A DNA stretch of 64,000 nt from CAZFHA01 sp964518595. GTDB taxonomy: Bacteria > Bacillota > Clostridia > Saccharofermentanales > Saccharofermentanaceae. The position numbers and the translations under genes are program-made. Below the pieces are notes generated by a model, which searched no databases, was not told the origin of the DNA, and saw nothing but the letters and a program-made list of their open reading frames with translations. Location of the stretch: NCBI GenBank assembly GCA_964518595.1, contig CAZFHA010000018.1, positions 1-64,000 of the forward strand. The letters run 5' to 3'. This document shows, one piece after another, positions 34,563 through 43,611 of this stretch. Positions within the stretch are counted from its first letter, which is position 1; every line of letters begins with the position of its first letter.

Positions 34563-36218
34563 CTTATAACTGTCTTTAAGTGACACAGAGCGATTAAAGA
34601 CCGGATGATCCGGTGTAGAGTCTTTGCTATCCACACAGAAATAGCCAAGACGCAGGAATTGATAGCCGGTACCAGGAAGAGCTTCAGCCAGCCCAGCTTC
34701 CAACTTGGCGTTGGGGAGAATATCCAATGAATCAGGGTTGAGATGGGCTAAATAATCACAATCAGCCAAATCCGGTTCAGCCACAGTAAACAGCGAATCA
34801 TAAAGACGTATCTCGCCGTTTACAGCGGTTCTAGCATCTACCCAATGGATTGTACCCTTGATCTTACGTCCATCAGCGGTGTTCCCACCACGACTATCAG
34901 GATCATAAGTAGCGTAGACTTCAATCACATTACCCTGATCATCTTTCTTACAGCCAGTGCAACGAACTACATAAGCAGATTTTAAGCGAACTTCATTTCC
35001 AGGAAAGAGTCGAAAGTATTTCTTGGCAGGTTCTTCCATGAAATCCTCTTCTTCGATCCATAGCTCTCTAGAAAAAGTAACCTTTCGCTTACCGGCCTGA
35101 GGATCTTCCGGATTGTTCTCAACTTCAAAAATTTCTTCTTGATCTGAAGGATAGTTCTCGATGATTAATTTTAGGGGATGCAAAACGGCCATGGCACGGG
35201 TGGCATTCTGGTTGAGATCCTCACGCAGGCAATGCTCTAAAAAGGCATAATCAACAGTGCTGTTAACCTTGGATACGCCATTACGTTCGTGAAAATTACG
35301 GATGGATAGGGGAGTATAGCCACGGCGGCGCAAACCACATAAAGTCGGTAAGCGAGGGTCATCCCAACCGGATACAATATTATTCTCTACTAGATTGCGC
35401 AGCTTACGCTTGGATAAGACAGTATGATTAATACCCAGACGGGCAAATTCGATCTGCCGGGGCTTAGCTTCAACGGAGCAGTTGGCAATAACCCAATCAT
35501 AAAGTGGGCGATGATCCTCAAACTCCAGTGAACAGAGAGAGTGGGTAATGCCTTCCAAAGCATCTTCCAGAGGATGGGCGTAGTCGTACATGGGGTAAAT
35601 ACACCATTCTTCTCCGGTTCGATGATGAACCGCTCGGCTAATTCGGTATAAAACCGGATCACGCATATTAAAGTTCCCAGAAGTCAGGTCAATTTTAGCT
35701 CGCAGGGTCATTTCCCCATCAGCAAACTCACCGGCCTTCATCCGCCGAAATAAATCCAAACTTTCCTCACTGGGACGATCTCGATAAGGGCTAACAGCCG
35801 GATGGGTTAAATCACCACGATTCTCACGCATTTCCTCGGCAGAGAGTTGACAGACATAGGCCAAACCTTTTTCAATCAGTTCTTCGGCAAACTTATACAT
35901 TTTTGGGAAAAAATCCGACGCAAAATAAAAACGTTCCCCCCAATCAAAACCCAGCCAGTGAATATCTTCCTTGATAGCTTCTACATATTCCACATCTTCC
36001 TTGCTGGGATTGGTATCGTCCATCCGTAAATTGCAAAGCCCCTGAAACACTTCCGCTGTACGAAAATTCACATAGAGAGCCTTAGCGTGACCAATATGCA
36101 GGTAACCATTAGGCTCAGGGGGGAACCGGGTATGAACCTTCATCTCGGCAAAACGGCCTCCCGGAGCAATATCTTCTCGTATAAAATCCCAAATAAAATT
36201 ACTATTTATTTCACTCAT
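34551..36218 (-). CDS. glnS: Glutaminyl-tRNA synthetase
   Basis: Class-I synthetase charging tRNA-Gln directly with glutamine. The 555 residues contain the HIGH motif in PPEPNGYLHIGHAKAL near 33 and the KMSKS equivalent HTVLSKRKL near 265. The C-terminal anticodon-binding beta barrels follow. GAGGAG 7 bases before the ATG at 36218 supports this start over a TTG five codons upstream. Many Bacillota lack GlnS and use GatCAB, so its presence, next to a separate gltX, suggests a lineage with direct Gln-tRNA charging. Confidence 0.95.
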   Translation of the reverse strand: MSEINSNFIWDFIREDIAPGGRFAEMKVHTRFPPEPNGYLHIGHAKALYVNFRTAEVFQGLCNLRMDDTNPSKEDVEYVEAIKEDIHWLGFDWGERFYFASDFFPKMYKFAEELIEKGLAYVCQLSAEEMRENRGDLTHPAVSPYRDRPSEESLDLFRRMKAGEFADGEMTLRAKIDLTSGNFNMRDPVLYRISRAVHHRTGEEWCIYPMYDYAHPLEDALEGITHSLCSLEFEDHRPLYDWVIANCSVEAKPRQIEFARLGINHTVLSKRKLRNLVENNIVSGWDDPRLPTLCGLRRRGYTPLSIRNFHERNGVSKVNSTVDYAFLEHCLREDLNQNATRAMAVLHPLKLIIENYPSDQEEIFEVENNPEDPQAGKRKVTFSRELWIEEEDFMEEPAKKYFRLFPGNEVRLKSAYVVRCTGCKKDDQGNVIEVYATYDPDSRGGNTADGRKIKGTIHWVDARTAVNGEIRLYDSLFTVAEPDLADCDYLAHLNPDSLDILPNAKLEAGLAEALPGTGYQFLRLGYFCVDSKDSTPDHPVFNRSVSLKDSYKPNT

Positions 36219-36267
36219 ATGCTTTCTCCTCAATTATCTAGTATCTAGCTAAAGTCGGGGGGATAAA

Positions 36268-37746
36268 CTAGCGGCTTAATCGTTGAATGGCCTGATCAAG
36301 GCGAAGTAGAGACTGTTCTTGACCTAGCAGCATAAGCATTTCTACTGCTCCGCCCGGGGTAACGGCTGTACCGGAGACCGCAATGCGCACCGGCCACATC
36401 ACTTGAGAATTCTTCATCTCCAACTCTTGAGCCAGTTGGGTCAAGGCATCGGCTACACTGTCCTTGTCCCAGTTCTTAAGAGCCTTTAGCTTAGCTAAAG
36501 CCGGTACCATTACCAATAGACTGCTCTCTAAACTAGATTTACTCTTCTTGTGAATAAAAAGCTCTATATCATAGCCATTTTGGTCAAAGTCCCTAAGAAA
36601 AGCCAATTTCTCTCCAATTTGGGAGAACCGGGTAATCCGAGGTTGCAAAATCTCAGTCAGTAAGGGATAGATCTCCGGCTGATGAGGGAAGACATCTTGA
36701 TAGTAGCTCTTAGCCCGCTGGGTAAACTCTTCGGCAGAAAAGCTCCGTAAATACTCGCCATTAAACCATTCCAGCTTCTCATAGTCAAAAATCGCTGGGG
36801 ATTTACTAATACCCTCAATAGAAAAAACTTCCGTAAGCTCCGTTAGAGAAAAAATTTCTCGGAGGCTATCCTTCGGGCACCAGCCTAACAAGGCAATGTA
36901 ATTAATGATGGCTTCCGGTAAAAATCCAGCTGCTACTAAATCATCAAAACTGGTAGCGCCATGACGCTTGGACAGCTTGGAGACCGTACCATCTTCGCCA
37001 CGTCCTTGGATTAAGGGAAGGTGTACGTAAACGGGAATTTCCCAGCCAAAGGCTTCATAAAGCAGATTGTACTTCGGTGCAGAAGACAGATACTCGCTTC
37101 CGCGTACTACATGGGTAATCTCCATTAAATGATCGTCAATAATATTGGCAAAATTATAGGTAGGGAAGCCATCGGCTTTAATCAAGACCTGATCCTCTAG
37201 CTCCTTGTTAGGAACGGTGATCTCGCCAAAGACACAGTCGGTAAAGGTCGTTGTTCCCTCTAAAGGCATCTTCTGACGAATAACGTGGGGCAGACCCTGC
37301 TGGAGATTATTCGCAACTACTTCAGCAGACAAATCGCGGCAATGGCGGTCATAGCCAATTAGGCCGCTATTTCGCTGCTCTTCTAAACGCTCTTTGCTGC
37401 AAAAACAATAATAGGCCTTGCCGGCTTCTACCAGTTCTTGGGCATAAGGTTTATAGAAGTGCATACGTTCACTCTGAATATATGGGCCATAAGGACCACC
37501 GATATCAGGTCCTTCATCATGGCTCAGTCCGGCAGTCTTCAGCGTTGAATAAATGATATCAAGAGCCTCAGGAACGTAGCGTTCCTGATCGGTGTCCTCG
37601 ATGCGCAAAACAAACTTACCCTTTTGAGATTTAGCAATCAAGTATTCATAAAGCGCAGTACGCAAATTACCTACATGCATATATCCTGTGGGGCTGGGGG
37701 CAAACCGAGTTCGAATCCCCTTCTGGTTCTGTATGGTGTTACACAT
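36268..37746 (-). CDS. gltX: Glutamyl-tRNA synthetase
   Basis: Class-I synthetase for tRNA-Glu, 492 residues. HIGH motif in FAPSPTGYMHVGNLRTALY near 17, IEDTDQERYV, and the KMSKS motif KLSKRHGATS near 258, followed by the alpha-helical anticodon-binding domain. It is the first gene of the gltX-glnS pair on the minus strand, 49 bases before glnS. Confidence 0.95.
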   Translation of the reverse strand: MCNTIQNQKGIRTRFAPSPTGYMHVGNLRTALYEYLIAKSQKGKFVLRIEDTDQERYVPEALDIIYSTLKTAGLSHDEGPDIGGPYGPYIQSERMHFYKPYAQELVEAGKAYYCFCSKERLEEQRNSGLIGYDRHCRDLSAEVVANNLQQGLPHVIRQKMPLEGTTTFTDCVFGEITVPNKELEDQVLIKADGFPTYNFANIIDDHLMEITHVVRGSEYLSSAPKYNLLYEAFGWEIPVYVHLPLIQGRGEDGTVSKLSKRHGATSFDDLVAAGFLPEAIINYIALLGWCPKDSLREIFSLTELTEVFSIEGISKSPAIFDYEKLEWFNGEYLRSFSAEEFTQRAKSYYQDVFPHQPEIYPLLTEILQPRITRFSQIGEKLAFLRDFDQNGYDIELFIHKKSKSSLESSLLVMVPALAKLKALKNWDKDSVADALTQLAQELEMKNSQVMWPVRIAVSGTAVTPGGAVEMLMLLGQEQSLLRLDQAIQRLSR

Positions 37747-37877
37747 CTAACAAACATCCTCCTGTTAGTAAGTTGGAAAATCATTTCATGTCTTTGCAAT
37801 CATAATATAATACCATAAATGGCAAAAAAAATCCTTGTTTCTTTAGTGCGGCTCTAGCAAAAACAGAGGGGAGAGCT

Positions 37878-39314
37878 TTAGTAGCCGCTTCTTATTTTAC
37901 GCCAAATCAAGCGGAAAATAAGTCCTAAAAACAGAAGACCAAACAGCGCGACAGAGAGCTGCAACAAAAAAGCCAAATTAGGATTATCTTCCAAGCGTTG
38001 GAAAGTTTCGGAAAGTAAATCCGAGCTAGCCCACAAGGTTTCCTTGGCGGTAACATCTGTAGAGATAACTGTCCCATCCTTAAGGGTAAAAGTCACCTGA
38101 CCCAGGACAGTGCCCTTCATAACTGGTAGTGTAATGTCGTCAGCGGCTGTAAAAGTAACTGCGGGCATAAGAAAATCCTCTCCTACCGGATGTACATAGG
38201 GCACGGTAGTCTTAAAGACCGCTTCAAGTGCGTTAGGGATTCCCGGGAGTTGAATTTCTCGATATAGGCTGCCTTCTGTCACCAGATCCGTTACTTCGTA
38301 ATGGGTGTATAAGGTTTGAACCAAGTTATAGATATCTGTATAGAGTGCTTCAACTGTACTCCCGGAAAACAAAACAATAACTTCGAAATCCTTCGTTGAG
38401 GCTAGTGAAATAGTACAGAAACTTTCTCCGCCGTCATTATTGGCAAAGCGAAGGGCACCTTGCATTTGCGGTGTCAAACTATAAGCAGGAGTCATTAAAT
38501 TTTTTAGCGAATGTACTGTACCATCAGGAAAAAAGAGTCGGGCATGATTCTGGGTGATAATACTACGAAAAACACTTAAAGTTAGCGCATAACGCAGTAG
38601 TAGTGATAAATCCTGAAGGGTACTGTATTGGTAAGGAAAGCTGGTTCGAGTAGTTGCTTGTGCTTCGTTTTCAGCCTTGGCTGCCGTACTTTCCTGACCG
38701 GTCGCATTAATAAAATGCGTGTTCTTCATATTAAGGGCTTTGGCGGTGCTGTTCATTTTTTGGACGAAACTCTCTTCCGTGCCCGACATATATTCTGCCA
38801 GTGCCAAAGCCGCTGCAGAAGAGTCGCGATATAATACTGCCGTTACCAGATATTCTACAGAGTACTTTTCACCAGCATGTAAGGCCAGAGCAGATTCCTG
38901 TTGACTGTCAAGTTCTGCCACATTACTAGAAATCGTAACCTGAATATCGGTGGTAAGGTTCTCCAAAGCTAAAACCACAGTAAGAATTTTGGCAACAGCC
39001 GGAACGGAAATACTTTCAGAGGCATCTTGGTTGTAGAGGGTCATTCCCCGTCCCGTACCTGTAGCCAAGGCTTGCAAAGAGGAGATACTTTCGGCTATCT
39101 GTGGCTGATAACTTGTATCAGTAGTGGCAGTAGTTTCTTGGGGTAATTCCGGGGCTGAAGTTGAGGTAAGGGATAAATTTCGGGCTTGACTTCGAGGGTC
39201 AGGACTGTAAGCCATGGTAGTGACTCCGAAAACAGAGACAAACAGGCTAACCGTCAATATGAGAATTACTAGTCGCAACAATGACCTTCGCATAGATGAA
39301 AAAACAATGAACAT
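37878..39314 (-). CDS. DacF-like D-Ala-D-Ala carboxypeptidase homologue without catalytic motifs
   Basis: A 478-residue exported protein: signal-type helix at 10-30, a penicillin-binding-like domain (about 75-340), a beta domain (about 345-435, as in PBP5 family) and a C-terminal membrane helix near 450-470. Overall it follows DacF. The catalytic S-x-x-K is AVAK (A106-V-A-K109), the S-x-N region reads YRDSSAAALALAEYMSG, and the K-T-G region reads MQGALRFANNDGG. All three motifs are therefore altered and DD-carboxypeptidase activity is unlikely. It may be a non-catalytic cell-wall binding protein; that is inference. Confidence 0.8.
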   Translation of the reverse strand: MFIVFSSMRRSLLRLVILILTVSLFVSVFGVTTMAYSPDPRSQARNLSLTSTSAPELPQETTATTDTSYQPQIAESISSLQALATGTGRGMTLYNQDASESISVPAVAKILTVVLALENLTTDIQVTISSNVAELDSQQESALALHAGEKYSVEYLVTAVLYRDSSAAALALAEYMSGTEESFVQKMNSTAKALNMKNTHFINATGQESTAAKAENEAQATTRTSFPYQYSTLQDLSLLLRYALTLSVFRSIITQNHARLFFPDGTVHSLKNLMTPAYSLTPQMQGALRFANNDGGESFCTISLASTKDFEVIVLFSGSTVEALYTDIYNLVQTLYTHYEVTDLVTEGSLYREIQLPGIPNALEAVFKTTVPYVHPVGEDFLMPAVTFTAADDITLPVMKGTVLGQVTFTLKDGTVISTDVTAKETLWASSDLLSETFQRLEDNPNLAFLLQLSVALFGLLFLGLIFRLIWRKIRSGY

Positions 39315-39444
39315 TACCTAACTCCCAGCTGTTTGTATACCTATGTATTATATCATGAACCAATCTCTATCCTTAAGGTTATCTTGCAGAATTTTTCCGA
39401 AAATGTTAAATTATATATAATCATATAGGAAAAGAGGGAATAAG

Positions 39445-39888
39445 GTGAAAATATCAACTCGTGGAACTTATGCACTGGAAGCTGTACTAGCTTTGGCTTT
39501 ATTTCCTAAAGAGAAGCGGGTATCTATTCGTGAAATTAGTGATATAACAGGCATTTCTGACAATTATTTAGAGCAAATTTTTACCCTTTTGCGTAAACAG
39601 GGTATTATTGTCAGTTCTCGGGGAGCCAAAGGTGGCTACCACTTGGGTCGAGAGCCTGAGGCCATCTCAATTGGTGATTTACTTCGAGCAACGGAGAAAT
39701 CAATTGCTCCGGTATTGTGTATCGAAGATAATGACTACTGCCCGAACAACAATCTTTGCATGACCAGGCAGGCTTGGGCACAGCTAAACGACGCTGTAGT
39801 ATCCTATGTTGATCATGTGACAATTCTAGATCTGGTGAAGAATTTCAAAAAATACGAAAATCAGGTTGGATTTGATTATTCTATATAG
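39445..39888 (+). CDS. Rrf2 family transcriptional regulator with three cluster-type cysteines
   Basis: A 147-residue regulator. The N-terminal winged helix reads MKISTRGTYALEAVLALALF, with recognition helix ISDNYLEQIFTLLRKQGIIVS and wing RGAKGGYHLGR. Residues 91-104 contain three cysteines (CIEDNDYCPNNNLC), as in IscR/NsrR members that bind an Fe-S cluster. The target is unknown. It is directly followed by a second Rrf2 gene that lacks these cysteines. Confidence 0.92.
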   Translation: MKISTRGTYALEAVLALALFPKEKRVSIREISDITGISDNYLEQIFTLLRKQGIIVSSRGAKGGYHLGREPEAISIGDLLRATEKSIAPVLCIEDNDYCPNNNLCMTRQAWAQLNDAVVSYVDHVTILDLVKNFKKYENQVGFDYSI

Positions 39889-39936
39889 CACTAGACTATT
39901 TTCGCAGCCGCAATAGACAAGAAGGGGAGTTGAAGG

Positions 39937-40371
39937 ATGAAATTATCGACAAAATGTCGTTATGGAGTGAGAGCCTTGGTTGACCTAGCTATTTATTCCC
40001 GCTTGGGGCACGTCGCCCTTCATGAAATTGCTAAACGGCAAAATATTTCTCTCAAATATCTGGAACAAGACTTTTCGGTTTTAAGAAGAGCCGGAATTGT
40101 TAAAAGCGTTAAAGGTGCCCAAGGCGGCTATTATTTGGCCGTACCGCCGGAGACGATTCTTTTAGGTACTATTGTTCTTATACTGGAAGGGGATTTGCAA
40201 ATGGCTGAAATAGAAGATAGAGAGGCAACCCCCATACGCGGATTTCTAGCCGCTCAAGTCTGGGACAGACTTAATCAAAAGGTTCAGGATACTCTCATGC
40301 ACATCTCTTTGGCCGACGTGATTTCTGGATACGAACAGGCACAATATGGTGAAAACATGTATTTTATTTAA
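39937..40371 (+). CDS. Rrf2 family transcriptional regulator without cluster cysteines
   Basis: A 144-residue regulator with the same winged-helix layout (MKLSTKCRYGVRALVDLAIY, then SLKYLEQDFSVLRRAGIVKS and KGAQGGYYL). Its only Cys is residue 7, so it resembles CymR-type members rather than Fe-S sensors. It lies 48 bases after the first Rrf2 gene and 80 bases before the dehydroquinate-synthase-like gene. Control of cysteine or sulfur genes is typical for CymR, but nothing here proves it. Confidence 0.9.
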   Translation: MKLSTKCRYGVRALVDLAIYSRLGHVALHEIAKRQNISLKYLEQDFSVLRRAGIVKSVKGAQGGYYLAVPPETILLGTIVLILEGDLQMAEIEDREATPIRGFLAAQVWDRLNQKVQDTLMHISLADVISGYEQAQYGENMYFI

Positions 40372-40451
40372 GGTATCTTTGCGCATTTTTCGTCCAAGCT
40401 AGACACAAGATGCTATAATATTACCATTCCGACTTATTCTGTGGAGGATAC

Positions 40452-41468
40452 ATGAAACCAAAGACAATTTTTTCTGAGACAACATATCCGATTTATTGTG
40501 GCGAGCATTATGCTCAACTTTCCTTGGCGGAGCTTTTAGCTGAGGAGCTGGTAGGAGCTCAAGTTGCCATTATTACGGACAGGGAGGTTTCCGGCTATTA
40601 TATTTCAGAATTCGTAAGACAGTTCGAGTGTATTGGCATCAAACCCATGGTGATTATTATTGACGGTAGTCAGGCGGCCAAGTCCTTTGATTCCGTTAAA
40701 GCGGCTTTTGAAAGATTAACAGATATTGAGTTTTCGCAGAAAGACTTATTGATTGCTTTAGGCGGCGGTGGTGTGCTAGATGTAGCAGGATTCGTGGCGG
40801 CTACCTATCGCAAAGGTATACGCATGATTAGTGTACCCACCTCTTTGCTTGCCATGTTGGAATCATCTATTGCTCCGTCGGTTTATTTAAACTTTCAGAG
40901 TTATAAGAATCAGATCGGCACGGACTTCGCACCGGAGAAAGTGATTATTGACACAGCGTATTTAGCTACTTTGCCGGTTCGTTTTCAGGCAAATGGATTT
41001 GCTCAAATTATTCAATACGGCTTGATTAAAGCCCCTGACCTTCTGGAGGTTTTGGCAACACCGCACCTGGATATGCCTAACTTGGTTGAGCGTTGTCTGG
41101 CACTGCGGCAGCAGATCGCTGCGGAGAATCCTTTGTACCTTACCCTAGGGCAGGAACTGGGAGAGGCTATTGAGAGCCATTTCCGTTTCTTGAAATATAC
41201 CCATGGGGAGGCCAGAGCACTAGGCATGTTGGCCTTTTGGCCGGAGGCAGATCTGGAGCGTTTGTATCTGCGTTTTGGCCTTCCAACTGAAGTGACAGGG
41301 GTTACGCCAGACACTCTGCGCAGGCGAGTCTTGCGTAATTACGATAACTATAATGGGGCAGTTTCTATTGTGAAACTGCGCTCTTTGGGGCACCCCTACT
41401 TACAAGAGATTTCTACCGAGGATTTGCCTGCTCTTTATGAGCAATTATTAGCCCAGATTTGCTCATAA
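40452..41468 (+). CDS. 3-Dehydroquinate synthase-like protein lacking catalytic residues
   Basis: A 338-residue AroB-fold protein. NAD-site GGGGVLDVAGFVAATYRKG (104-122) is well kept, and YKNQIG (151-156) corresponds to GKNLIG. The AroB motif DSSVGGKTGIN reads ESSIAPSVYLN (137-147), so the GGK is lost. AEVIKYG reads AQIIQYG (184-190), replacing the zinc ligand Glu and catalytic Lys by Gln. The first His motif FGHTxGHAIE reads LGQELGEAIE, while the later HGEA is kept, and the C-terminal KxDKK is absent. It is unlikely to make dehydroquinate and may be a pseudoenzyme or have another activity. No other aro gene is near. Confidence 0.8.
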   Translation: MKPKTIFSETTYPIYCGEHYAQLSLAELLAEELVGAQVAIITDREVSGYYISEFVRQFECIGIKPMVIIIDGSQAAKSFDSVKAAFERLTDIEFSQKDLLIALGGGGVLDVAGFVAATYRKGIRMISVPTSLLAMLESSIAPSVYLNFQSYKNQIGTDFAPEKVIIDTAYLATLPVRFQANGFAQIIQYGLIKAPDLLEVLATPHLDMPNLVERCLALRQQIAAENPLYLTLGQELGEAIESHFRFLKYTHGEARALGMLAFWPEADLERLYLRFGLPTEVTGVTPDTLRRRVLRNYDNYNGAVSIVKLRSLGHPYLQEISTEDLPALYEQLLAQICS

Positions 41469-41488
41469 CAATAAGAAAGGATTTTTTA

Positions 41489-42727
41489 ATGCTTGCTATA
41501 TTTCAGACAATGTTTTCCCATAGAAGAGGTATTGTTCTACGATCTATCGTTGCAATTTCCTTAGCCATTGCCCTTTTTCTATCTGGTTGCAGCTTTTCCG
41601 AGAAAAAAGACCTGCCTGTGGCAGCCTATGGTAATTACGGTCAAGATTTAGCAATTGCTTTCGCTGAGGGGCATCCTTATCGAAAAGCCTATTCCGAACA
41701 AGAAAAAGCTGCCGGTCAGTTTATCAAAACCGAATTTGAAAAACTGGGCTATAGTGTTGAAGAGCAAGTATTTACCGGAAGTGGTGGGAACTCAACTAAT
41801 TATATTGTCAGAATACCCGGTGAAGGCTTTGTCTCCACCGATGCGGCAACGAAACAAAATACACCCCTTCGAAGAACCGCTATTGTTGGTGCTCATTATG
41901 ACACTCGCTTGGGTATAGAGAACCAGCCAGATAACCCAGACTATAATGGCATTCAAGAAAATGCCAGCGGCATAGCTGTGTTGTTTACCGTAGCTAAAGA
42001 GATGAAAGACCTTAAAATGGGCTATGATGTGATTTTAGTGGCCTTTGGCGCCGGTAATGATAATTTTGCCGGAGCGACGGCTTTTAGAGATAGCTTGTCT
42101 CAGGAAGAACTGTCTAAAGTAGATGTTATGTATAATATTGAAAGCATTTATGCTGGAGACACACTTTACGCCAATTCAGGTTTAAACTCATTAGTTCCCG
42201 GTCAGAAATATGAGATGAGACGTAAACTCTATGAGGCTTATGATGTGGTTTATGAGAATGAATTATCCTCCAAAAATGGTGTAGATTTGCTTTATAACGA
42301 GTGTGGCACCATTGGTGACTACAATGGTGATGGTGTCGAGGATGTCTATCGGGAGTTCACCATAACGAAGTCTGACTATGTGCCTTTTGATGAGGCCGGA
42401 ATTCCAATTGTATTTTTTGAATCCTATAATTATAATTACCCAACAGTCGAAGAAATGAAAGAGACCAAGAACCTGAGATTACAGGCTAATGGTGGATTAA
42501 TTCGTAATACAAATAATGATTCCACCCGTATCTTAGGGGAAGTTTTTGATGCAGATCTACTCTCAAAACGCATCAACAACATTGCCTTTATTATAATTGG
42601 CGCCATTAAAAAGGGCGCTCACGATTTGGTAAGTAAGTCAGATTTTGAGGCCGGACTTACGTTAACCCCTCAAGCAACAGTTTCAGTGAGTGAGACGAAA
42701 ACCTCTGAAATCACGGCCGGAACTTAA
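41489..42727 (+). CDS. M28-type peptidase-like lipoprotein, zinc site altered
   Basis: A 412-residue lipoprotein: signal helix, then lipobox FLSGC near residue 35. The fold follows M28 aminopeptidases (IVGAHYDTRLG, QENASGIAVLFTVAKEM, ILVAFGAGNDNFAGATAF, SDYVPFDEAGIPIVFFE). The first His-x-Asp is kept. The bridging Asp of DNASG is Glu, the catalytic FGAEE is FGAGN, and SDHxPF is SDYVPF. Zinc binding and hydrolysis are therefore doubtful. The ATG at 41489 with AAAGGA 8 bases upstream is preferred to an upstream start that overlaps the preceding gene. It follows the AroB-like gene by 20 bases and is probably in the same operon. Confidence 0.8.
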   Translation: MLAIFQTMFSHRRGIVLRSIVAISLAIALFLSGCSFSEKKDLPVAAYGNYGQDLAIAFAEGHPYRKAYSEQEKAAGQFIKTEFEKLGYSVEEQVFTGSGGNSTNYIVRIPGEGFVSTDAATKQNTPLRRTAIVGAHYDTRLGIENQPDNPDYNGIQENASGIAVLFTVAKEMKDLKMGYDVILVAFGAGNDNFAGATAFRDSLSQEELSKVDVMYNIESIYAGDTLYANSGLNSLVPGQKYEMRRKLYEAYDVVYENELSSKNGVDLLYNECGTIGDYNGDGVEDVYREFTITKSDYVPFDEAGIPIVFFESYNYNYPTVEEMKETKNLRLQANGGLIRNTNNDSTRILGEVFDADLLSKRINNIAFIIIGAIKKGAHDLVSKSDFEAGLTLTPQATVSVSETKTSEITAGT

Positions 42728-42733
42728 TTACAG

Positions 42734-43195
42734 CTATTCCTTTATCGCTGTCTCAGGATTGAAATAAAAATAAAATTTCAAAGTATCCGCTGATTGCCAG
42801 CGGAAATTAATCGACTGGAATTCACCGGGTTTAAGGGGGGAGTATTTGCTGCCGTCTTGGCAAGTAGAACTTATTAAGGGCTCGGGATTCGGTGGAATAT
42901 TGGGGCTAAAGTAGCCTAATAGTTCCTGATCTTGGAGCGCTACTCGAGCGTTGGTGCAGTCCTCGGGGATTAAAACATCCAGCCGGAAGCGCATTGGTTC
43001 TTCTAAAAGAAAAAGAAAACCAACACAAATACGGTCGGGAGCGGTTTGCTGGTATTTCTGTATAACCTTTCCCCATTTCCCCGCCAAGGTGAATTCATAT
43101 TCTTTATCTTGATAATCTGAAACAACAATTCCGGAAAATTGATCGCCCACAATAAATGGGTTTTGAGATGGTTGAGCTTGGTTATCATTATTCAT
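42734..43195 (-). CDS. Protein of unknown function
   Basis: A 153-residue protein not recognised. It has no signal peptide or membrane helix, and it is rich in aromatic residues and prolines (SPNIPPNPEPLISS, FNFRW-type strands near the C-terminus such as LKFYFYFNPE), suggesting an all-beta fold. It ends 7 bases from the convergent M28 gene and precedes the small XRE gene on the same strand. Confidence 0.6.
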   Translation of the reverse strand: MNNDNQAQPSQNPFIVGDQFSGIVVSDYQDKEYEFTLAGKWGKVIQKYQQTAPDRICVGFLFLLEEPMRFRLDVLIPEDCTNARVALQDQELLGYFSPNIPPNPEPLISSTCQDGSKYSPLKPGEFQSINFRWQSADTLKFYFYFNPETAIKE

Positions 43196-43305
43196 CTTTA
43201 TCTGCTCAGCCCCTAAGACTGATACTCCTAATTTTTTGCTTTAGACTAATTATACATGAAATGTTTAGGGAAGCTAGTGGCAGAGCTGCGCAGGCTCTTC
43301 TATCT

Positions 43306-43497
43306 CTAATCAAATTCTTTAAATAAATCTTCAATTTGACAGCCATACAGAGCAGCCAGAAAGGGAAGGCGGTGGGAGCGGGGGAGTTTACGGTCATTTT
43401 CCCATTTAGAAATCGTTGACTGTTCGACACCTAGAATTTCCGCAACTTCTTTTTGGGTTAATTGACCTTTTTGCCGAAAATAAGTAAAGCCATTCAT
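43306..43497 (-). CDS. Small XRE-type helix-turn-helix regulator
   Basis: A 63-residue DNA-binding protein consisting of a single HTH domain: QLTQKEVAEILGVEQSTISKWENDRKLP is the classic XRE core, here with LAALYGCQIEDLF following. GGAGG lies upstream of the ATG. It has no sensor domain. It is upstream of, and in the same direction as, the unknown 153-residue gene and may regulate it. Confidence 0.88.
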   Translation of the reverse strand: MNGFTYFRQKGQLTQKEVAEILGVEQSTISKWENDRKLPRSHRLPFLAALYGCQIEDLFKEFD

Positions 43498-43611
43498 AAA
43501 AACCTCCTTTAGGAATTTTTATCCTATTATAATGCAAAAGAACTTGAAATTATACAATTTTTAAACTAAAATAAGACTTAAATTACTATGAGGGTGGTTT
43601 TTTATAAAAAC

